NCBI RefSeq assembly: GCF_947507565.1
Contig: NC_089183.1
Location: forward strand, 3,224,001 to 3,288,000
DNA from: Oscarella lobularis
Lineage: Eukaryota; Porifera; Homoscleromorpha; Homosclerophorida; Oscarellidae
Length of the DNA stretch: 64,000 nucleotides
Direction of reading: 5' to 3'
Part shown: positions 58,276 to 64,000 of the stretch, piece by piece
Layout of the letters: each line of letters begins with the position of its first letter
Position numbering within the stretch: the stretch's first letter is position 1
Translations under genes and position numbers: made by a program
Notes under the pieces: generated by a model
Told to the model about the DNA's origin: nothing
Databases searched by the model: none
The model's input: the letters and a program-made list of their open reading frames with translations, nothing else

Positions 58276-59299
58276 ATGGATAAACTAACCGAAAATGCCG
58301 TCCAGTTTCTCGACGTTCTACGAATGGCGGGCGGCCACGAAGTGTCTCAATGGAATTCGGAGACCCTTTCGAGCGCTTTCGGCTGGGCCGTCTTCTTCGA
58401 GAACGTCCACGAACGCCTCAAAACGAAACCGACGTCCGCCGAGTCATTCGATCGCCGTTTTCGACGTCTAGGACGCGAAATGGGCTTCGATATTGGCTAC
58501 GACTACCTCAGAAATGCCACGCGACATCTCGAACAGCTTCTCCTGCAAAACGAGAAGCTGAACGACGAGTTATTCGCTCGTTTATTGGAAGATTACGGAA
58601 GTCGAGGTAAGAGTCGCGATTTCGACGCTTTTCGAAGGGATTCCATCGAAAACAAGCGCAGCGAAGCGAAATTACGACTAATCAAACGCGCTCATTCGAT
58701 TTTTCGACGACGGAATTCGTTCGACGAGCAAAAAAATTAAACTCGCTGATGACGTCATTCGATGCGTGGATTCGAAAGCGTTGAAGGAAAAAATCGATAA
58801 TATTGGAAATCGAACGAAAATCGACGATTTGTTGGATCGAGAAGAAAAAAATTTGAATTTGAATGTGATTCTTGAAACGGCTCTCATCACTGAAAATGAT
58901 GAATTATCTCGAAATTTAATTTTGGATTGGGTTTATCGACGATGTGTCCAATGTTCTACTTTGTGGCAAACGTGCAATCCTGGTCTTTTGTCTCGTTGTG
59001 CTTCGTTTCATGAGGATCTTCTCTCCGCTTATTTGGGGTTTTTGATTCGAAATTTGAATCGGTTTTTGCAACAGCGATTGTGGAAGAAGGAGACGAGTGA
59101 TGAGAGCGTTGCTTTGACGTCATTTTCGGCGAGAATTGAAATTCTTTCGCGCGCGTCCCAAGGGACGAAAAAGGCGTGCGTTGTTGCCGTGGAAACGGCG
59201 AGGAAAGATTGGAAGAAGAGATGCAAGGGAAAAAATGAGAAAGAAACGAAGAAAATTTTTTGGGAATTTTGGACAGACTTGTGTACAACAATAGAATGA
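58276..59299 (+). CDS. FANCF: Fanconi anaemia group F protein
   Basis: Intronless like the human gene. The N part (NAVQFLDVLRMAGGHEVSQW, LSSAFGWAVFFENVHERL) and the C part (ILDWVYRRCVQCSTLWQTC, NPGLLSRCASFHEDLLSAYL, IFWEFWTDLCTTIE) match FANCF blocks in order. They lie in two frames (58276-58740 and from about 58766). Shortening the A7 run at 58730-58736 by one base would give a continuous frame. This is one probable homopolymer error or a recent frameshift. Family role: adaptor in the FA core complex for interstrand-crosslink repair. The start is only 28 bp from the end of the foldback element, so that element lies in its promoter. Confidence 0.78.
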
Positions 59300-59316
59300 A
59301 TACAATTGTCTCATCA

Positions 59317-60708
59317 TCAGAATATGTTGACGTAATTGTCAATTTTGGAGCGATTTTTCTGTGCCACACATTCGGAAATCCAAATTATGTTGCGATGTTC
59401 TTGCTCCTTCAATTTGATGTAAGCGTAAAAGACGCCAAATTGGAATTGTTGCAAAAAAGCGTCTTTATTGAGAGAAACCTTAAGAAGAAAGGTAAAAATC
59501 TATACTTTTAATTTGGATATAATATATACCTCGTGTTCAAAGAAACGATCTTCGAGTGTTTTGTCACCAGGATTAGTTCCAACTCCTTCGAACAGAGGCC
59601 TATACTCCTATTAATTAAAAAATTATTTTTGTAATTATTATTTTTTATTATTATTTTTTCTTGCCCCGTAGGATTCAGCGGCGGCTCTCACTGATTCGTA
59701 GTCTTCCGCTTTGGCGAGACGAGAGAGTCCGTACGGATGCAATTTGCCACAGCATGGATACAATTTTGCTCGATCGTCTTTACTCAATTCCGTTCCAAAG
59801 GAGTTGATTGTGATTATGATGGCACGACGATCAGCTTCAAACTTGAAAAGAAGGAAATAATTATTGATTTTTTAATTATTTGGGATTTTTACCTGCAAAA
59901 GACTGGCCATCACATCGGCTGTACGTTCACCCAATTCCTCGCAGAATTCATAGAACGCTTCAAGGTAAGCCTAAGAGAAAAGATATATTATTAAAGTCTC
60001 CCCTCCCCTATATATAATACATACCTTATAGAGTGTATTTCGTATCAATTCAATATTCATTTCATCTAAATCTTGTTGCGATATGCACTCCTTGAAAAAC
60101 GGAGCTGCCCCACACCGAAAAATATAAATCAATAATTTTAATTAGTCACGTGACGTGGGTCCCCTACCGAGCGGCGTGTCGATGAGTACGGCGTTGAAGA
60201 GATCGGCGGGCGTCGTTGCTATGGAAACGGACTCCATTTGTTCGAAACTTCCCAATGGATGACAATTTGCGATGAGTTCGCTGACGGGTCTTTCGTGGAG
60301 GGTCCCGGATATTAGTAAGACGATGTTGTCGATCATGTAGCTGTATGTCATGAAGTCGAGAAATTGAGCGAGCGGCTGAACGGCTTGGTTTCGCATGTGC
60401 TCGAATTCGACGACGAGAAGTTCCTTCATTTTGTCGTCGATCGTCGAAACGTTCAAGGGGGAAGGCTCGTTTTGGAGAAAGTTACCGTAGCTCGTACTCT
60501 GCAGATGCAGTTTGATGTCTGCGCGTGGAGAAACGTCGGTTTGCGTGCGCCTTTTCTTTGCTAGAGTCTTACCTTCGAGTGTTTCGCATTGGCAGAGGTT
60601 GAGATAGTCGGCTTGGGTGAGAATTCCCGCTTTGAAGCCGCGAACGAGGCCTTCCAGGTAGCCGTTGTCGACGTTGAAACTCCAATCGCCCAGTTGCAAC
60701 AAATCCAT
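59317..60708 (-). CDS. ATP6V0D1: V-type proton ATPase subunit d
   Basis: Start [20 protein letters not shown] at 60708. Blocks: [83 protein letters not shown], then exons for the middle ([30 protein letters not shown]) and the C terminus ([37 protein letters not shown]). All match subunit d of the V0 sector, which couples the rotor to the c-ring. A 48-bp in-frame intron lies after CETLEG. Its stop (59317) is 17 bp from the FANCF stop, so the 3' UTRs overlap. Confidence 0.93.
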
Positions 60709-62050
60709 AGGTGAAGTCACGAGTGAGGTGACGCACGATGATGTAGAGTCCCGTCGCCAAAACCCGGACAGGAAACCTCGTGCACGACGAAATCGTTCGA
60801 AATACAGTAAAATACGAAGGTACGGCACTCGCAATTGTGTTTAAATGCATCGAGGAACGTTTTCGATACTCATTGGCCGCTAAGAATAGGCGCCAAGTGC
60901 TGTTTCGCGCCTATCGAAGCCCGTACGCCTAAATCGCGCAGTAGAAAGCGTTTTCTTGTCGAACATGATTACTCTAGTTCAACGAACGACCCTTTCCTCT
61001 CGAAAACGAGCCCGAAAAGAGCCGCATGGCTCGACGGCCCGCCTCCAATTTTTTCCGATCGCATTTTCCCCCATTTCGTTAGTTTGAAGATATCTGGCAG
61101 CGCGAAACGTCTTTTAAAATGCTTATCTGTCGTTTGAGACCACTAGAAGGGCGATTCGCGATGGGGCCATTTAGAAAAAACCTGATTTTTGGCTCACTTC
61201 CCCGATTTCTAAGTTTTTGCTATAAAACAACAGGAATGGGTAGTCGATTTGATCTCGCTGCATCAAATCTTCTTCAAACGCTAAATTTTGACATTTTTTG
61301 CATCGCGTGACCGGAAGGCGTCTCTTCCGGAAGTTGATCATAAGCTAGATAAATAAAATGATCAACATAATAATTCTATCCAAGGTTTTTTCTCATTGGA
61401 TGAAGAAGAAGCTGACGAAGAGGTTGACCGCGGTCCCAACGTCCTCGGCACGACGGGTCGGTATCAACGGCCTGACCGCGGAGATTTGCGACTTCCTAAT
61501 AGTCGCTTATCTCCTAAACTGCCTGTATGCCTCCTCTGGATATGAGGCAATAACGTCTAAACTGCCACGTCTCCTGGGCACGAGCCGAAAAACTGCCCAA
61601 CTTTATGGCGTGTATCTTCTAATAGAGGCTTCTATTTGTATTGGAAGTCTCTGCAGGAGAATGACGCCTACAGAAAACGTGCCTGCTTTTTTAGCAGGCA
61701 CACATTACTGTGGGGACTGCAGTCTCAGTCCTGTGCCTTGCCTGCTCTTTCTATAGAGCGGGTGAGGCACACCTGGGGAGGGGAGGGAAGCAAGAGACAA
61801 TCGAATGAAGAAATGCTTTTATTAATTTATATTTTCAATAAAAATTTTGACATGGCTTCCGCGGGTATCACGTGCATGACGCTACACCGCGGCCCTTCTA
61901 AACTTGCGCAGGCGCGTGCTTTTGTCTCCATACCCTGGAGATCAAAAGCAAACTACAAGTAGATTCAACGCGAAATACATGCAAGCAATAGCAATGTTCC
62001 CTTCTTCAATCGATCAAAGTCGCATCTTCGTGCTGATCTGAAAAAAAGAT
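60709..62050. other. Intergenic sequence, no supported gene
   Basis: A frame at 61358-61756 shows Leu/Ser-rich residues but no family, and a second frame overlaps it. The region contains a perfect 8-bp-arm hairpin (GTGCCTGC..GCAGGCAC) near 61677-61700, and an AATAAA-type signal on each strand near 61820-61845. It could hold an unrecognised small gene or repeat, and I do not claim either. Confidence 0.4.
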
Positions 62051-62062
62051 ACAAAAATCAGT

Positions 62063-62460
62063 GAACTATAGTTCACGGTCAATTTTAGATGAAAAAGCGT
62101 GAACTATAGTTCATGGTCAATTTTAGATGAAAAAGCGTGAACTATAGTTCATGGCCAATTTTAGATGAAAAAGCGTGAACTATAGTTCACGGTCAATTTG
62201 GGATGAAAAAGCGTGAACTATAGTTCACGGTCAATTTTAGATGAAAAAGCGTGAACTATAGTTCATGGTCAATTTTAGATGAAAAAGCGTGAACTATAGT
62301 TCACGGTCAATTTTAGATGAAAAAGCGTGAACTATTGTTCATGGCCAATTTTAGATGAAAAAGCGTGAACTATAGTTCACGGTCAATTTGGGATGAAAAA
62401 GCGTGAACTATAGTTCACGGTCAATTTTAGATGAAAAAGCGTGAACTATAGTTCCCGATT
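62063..62460 (+). repeat. 38-bp minisatellite with palindromic core, ten full units
   Basis: Units begin at 62063, 62101, 62139, 62177, 62215, 62253, 62291, 62329, 62367 and 62405, with a partial one at 62443. Each starts with GAACTATAGTTCAC, which with the preceding GT forms a 16-bp palindrome. Variants (CACGGTC, CATGGTC, CATGGCC; TTTTAG or TTTGGG) recur in an order suggesting a higher-order pattern of four to five units. Three related units lie at 37165-37290 in the reverse orientation. Confidence 0.92.
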
Positions 62461-62757
62461 CAATATTCAAAATTGTTCTCTCGCCTCAAATATTTGGCTT
62501 GTTGTTTGGCCTCGATTGACGACTAGATAGACAAGTAAGGATCGCTGACGAAGAGAAGGAGCGTCGAAATGCGAATCGCCGGATTCTCGACGTTTTCTTG
62601 AGCTGCTGAACAAACGAAGCGACAGTATCATCCTAAAAATATATAATCCTTTGCAAATCGCTATACCAGCGCAGCGCATAAAGGCGAGAAAGAAGGAAAA
62701 AGACGATTGTTGTTCAGGTTAACGCACGCGACGCGTCTGCTGTCTGACACGTGCACG

Positions 62758-64000
62758 ATGCCGACCTGTCTCTTTGTTGTTATCTTTTACGCTCTTCTGT
62801 ATCTCGCGGTGCAGTGTCTTGTGTGTCCACTGTACGGACTCAGTCAATGGTATTCGCTAAGGAGCGCCATCAACGATGGCGTCTTTCCCAGTGGAGAGAA
62901 AAGAGATCATCATGTTAATCGAAGCAACGAAATGAGAAGCTTTCGTCAAAACATTCTACGCGGCAGTAGGGACTCTTACACCGTCGTCATTGGCCCTCAC
63001 GGATGTGGCAAGTCAACTCTCATCCAAGATGTTCTTCAAGATTCTGCGGAAGGCGGCGCCAAGGGTATTGTCTACGTCAAACATCCTGGTGACACACTCT
63101 CTCTGTTCGACAGACTTCGGGTAGCTTTCGGTGGTCTATATCTACCATCAGAATACACGTTTATCAATTCCTTTTCTTCGCTTCTTTCTTCTTGGTTGTC
63201 TTATATCGACTGGACGCCTTCACACACGTTTGAAGATACGATAATTTTGTTGAATGGGGTCATAAAGACGAAAGCAATGGACTATTTTAAAGACAACGGT
63301 CACAGATTTGTTCTCATTATCGACGAAGCGAACCGGATTCTTGATAGTAAAACTGGTTTGAAGGACTTGCATTCCCTCCAACGGCATATGAAACGTGCGG
63401 CAGATATCATGGGTGGCATTCACTTTATTCTCGTTGATTCAGCTGGAGTGCTTGTCTCTCGATTACGAGAAAAGAGTGCATGCTCTAGAATGAACGTTGA
63501 AGAGATTCACGATCTTAGCCGAGATGCAGCTGAAGATCTAATGGGACGAGCCCTTGCCCTAAGCACTGACACGAAAATCAATATCAGTCAAGTCTATGAG
63601 AAAGTGACGGGAGGCCGTCTCATTCTCATATGGAATGCAGTGGAGTACATGAGAAAATCGCCTGAATCATCCATAGAAGATGTTAGCAGACACGTTAGAT
63701 ACGCAGCTGGCTTGGAAGGAAAACTGGGTAAGTGCTTCTTAACGTCCGACATGGTCAATAAGTCTGTTGAATGGAGAATTGTTAAGTACTTGTTGCAATA
63801 TGACGAAGCCGTTTCTCTTGAGGACTTTGACACGGAAGACGAGAGAGCTGCTAAAGACAATCTGCTGAGATGTGACATAGTATTTCGTCATGCAAATGGA
63901 AGGCACTCATTGTACAGCGCAATTGTACGAAGCACCCTCTTAGAAACTCTCCATGGTGATCACAGAAGAAAGCCTAACCCTACTAGACGTTCTACTGAAG
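62758..64000 (+). CDS. Membrane-anchored STAND/AAA-type P-loop ATPase, copy 5 (runs off the window)
   Basis: Frame open from ATG 62758 to the window end without a stop. It starts MPTCLFVVIFYALLYL like copy 4, then NEMRSFRQNILRGSRDS, Walker A GPHGCGKST, Walker B FVLIIDEANRIL, FILVDSAGVLVSRLRE and the winged-helix part SVEWRIVKYLLQYDEAVSL, then YSAIVRSTLLETL. The C-terminal tail is new (HRRKPNPTRRSTE). The core past the anchor is closer to copies 1-2 than to copy 4, so it is again a mosaic. It is the only copy on the plus strand. Confidence 0.75.
   Translation, partial: MPTCLFVVIFYALLYLAVQCLVCPLYGLSQWYSLRSAINDGVFPSGEKRDHHVNRSNEMRSFRQNILRGSRDSYTVVIGPHGCGKSTLIQDVLQDSAEGGAKGIVYVKHPGDTLSLFDRLRVAFGGLYLPSEYTFINSFSSLLSSWLSYIDWTPSHTFEDTIILLNGVIKTKAMDYFKDNGHRFVLIIDEANRILDSKTGLKDLHSLQRHMKRAADIMGGIHFILVDSAGVLVSRLREKSACSRMNVEEIHDLSRDAAEDLMGRALALSTDTKINISQVYEKVTGGRLILIWNAVEYMRKSPESSIEDVSRHVRYAAGLEGKLGKCFLTSDMVNKSVEWRIVKYLLQYDEAVSLEDFDTEDERAAKDNLLRCDIVFRHANGRHSLYSAIVRSTLLETLHGDHRRKPNPTRRSTE

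Noticed and set aside
61358-61756. 132-codon frame in the right intergenic region
   Set aside because: No domain, no splice partner and overlapping frames of similar length; not supported as a gene.
62063-62460. CRISPR-like array (38-bp periodic repeat)
   Set aside because: Units are contiguous without variable spacers; it is a minisatellite in an animal genome.

Overview
The window is compact animal nuclear DNA. Genes have many short introns (mostly about 45-60 bp, AT-rich, GT..AG), neighbours are often less than 100 bp apart, and metazoan families dominate: LIN7, ARPIN, an SRCR receptor, adhesion-GPCR remnants, a CARD-ankyrin protein, a metallothionein and an EPLIN-like LIM protein. The density and tiny introns would suit a sponge, perhaps a homoscleromorph, but that placement is an inference and the DNA alone does not prove it. 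All functional names come from reading the translated exons against remembered families; nothing was searched.

Layout. 0.8-5.6 kb: a minus-strand innate-immunity-type gene with a CARD, an unrecognised domain, an ankyrin array built from tandem exon+intron units, a second copy of the unrecognised domain and a glycine-zipper C terminus. 5.9-8.7 kb: RUVBL2 and a short POLR1F-like gene. 8.7-11.9 kb: a poorly coding stretch with dispersed duplications, a CAX exon relic and a GC-rich island. 11.9-15.1 kb: a YccF+CAX cation/proton antiporter, head to head with ARPIN. 15.2-22.9 kb: a mosaic of partial duplications of ARPIN, a small membrane-protein ORF, BPHL and FERRY3 (C12orf4). 23-29.3 kb: a secreted orphan, LIN7 and DENND2.

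29.4-37.9 kb is an array of about 1.9-kb units. Each unit pairs a membrane-anchored P-loop ATPase gene (minus) with a remnant of an adhesion-GPCR cytoplasmic tail (plus). A fifth ATPase copy runs off the right edge (62.76-64.0 kb) in the opposite orientation. Its 5' flank is an inverted copy of the flank at 36.9-37.3 kb, and both flanks carry the same 38-bp minisatellite. The 25 kb in between therefore lies between inverted repeats.

38-46 kb is a tight same-strand run: a PNPLA2-like lipase, a metallothionein with three metal-response elements in its promoter, TFIIE-alpha, a phosphoglycolate-phosphatase-like enzyme and two tandem Golgi-type sulfotransferases. 46.3-60.7 kb: an SRCR receptor, two low-complexity or coiled-coil proteins, GCC1, the LIM protein, an 0.8-kb foldback element, FANCF (with one probable homopolymer frameshift) and V-ATPase subunit d. 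60.8-62.0 kb has no gene I can support.

Most single-copy genes are housekeeping and unrelated to one another. The variable parts are the CARD-ankyrin gene, the ATPase/GPCR-tail array and the ARPIN-BPHL-FERRY3 mosaic; all three show recent tandem or segmental duplication.
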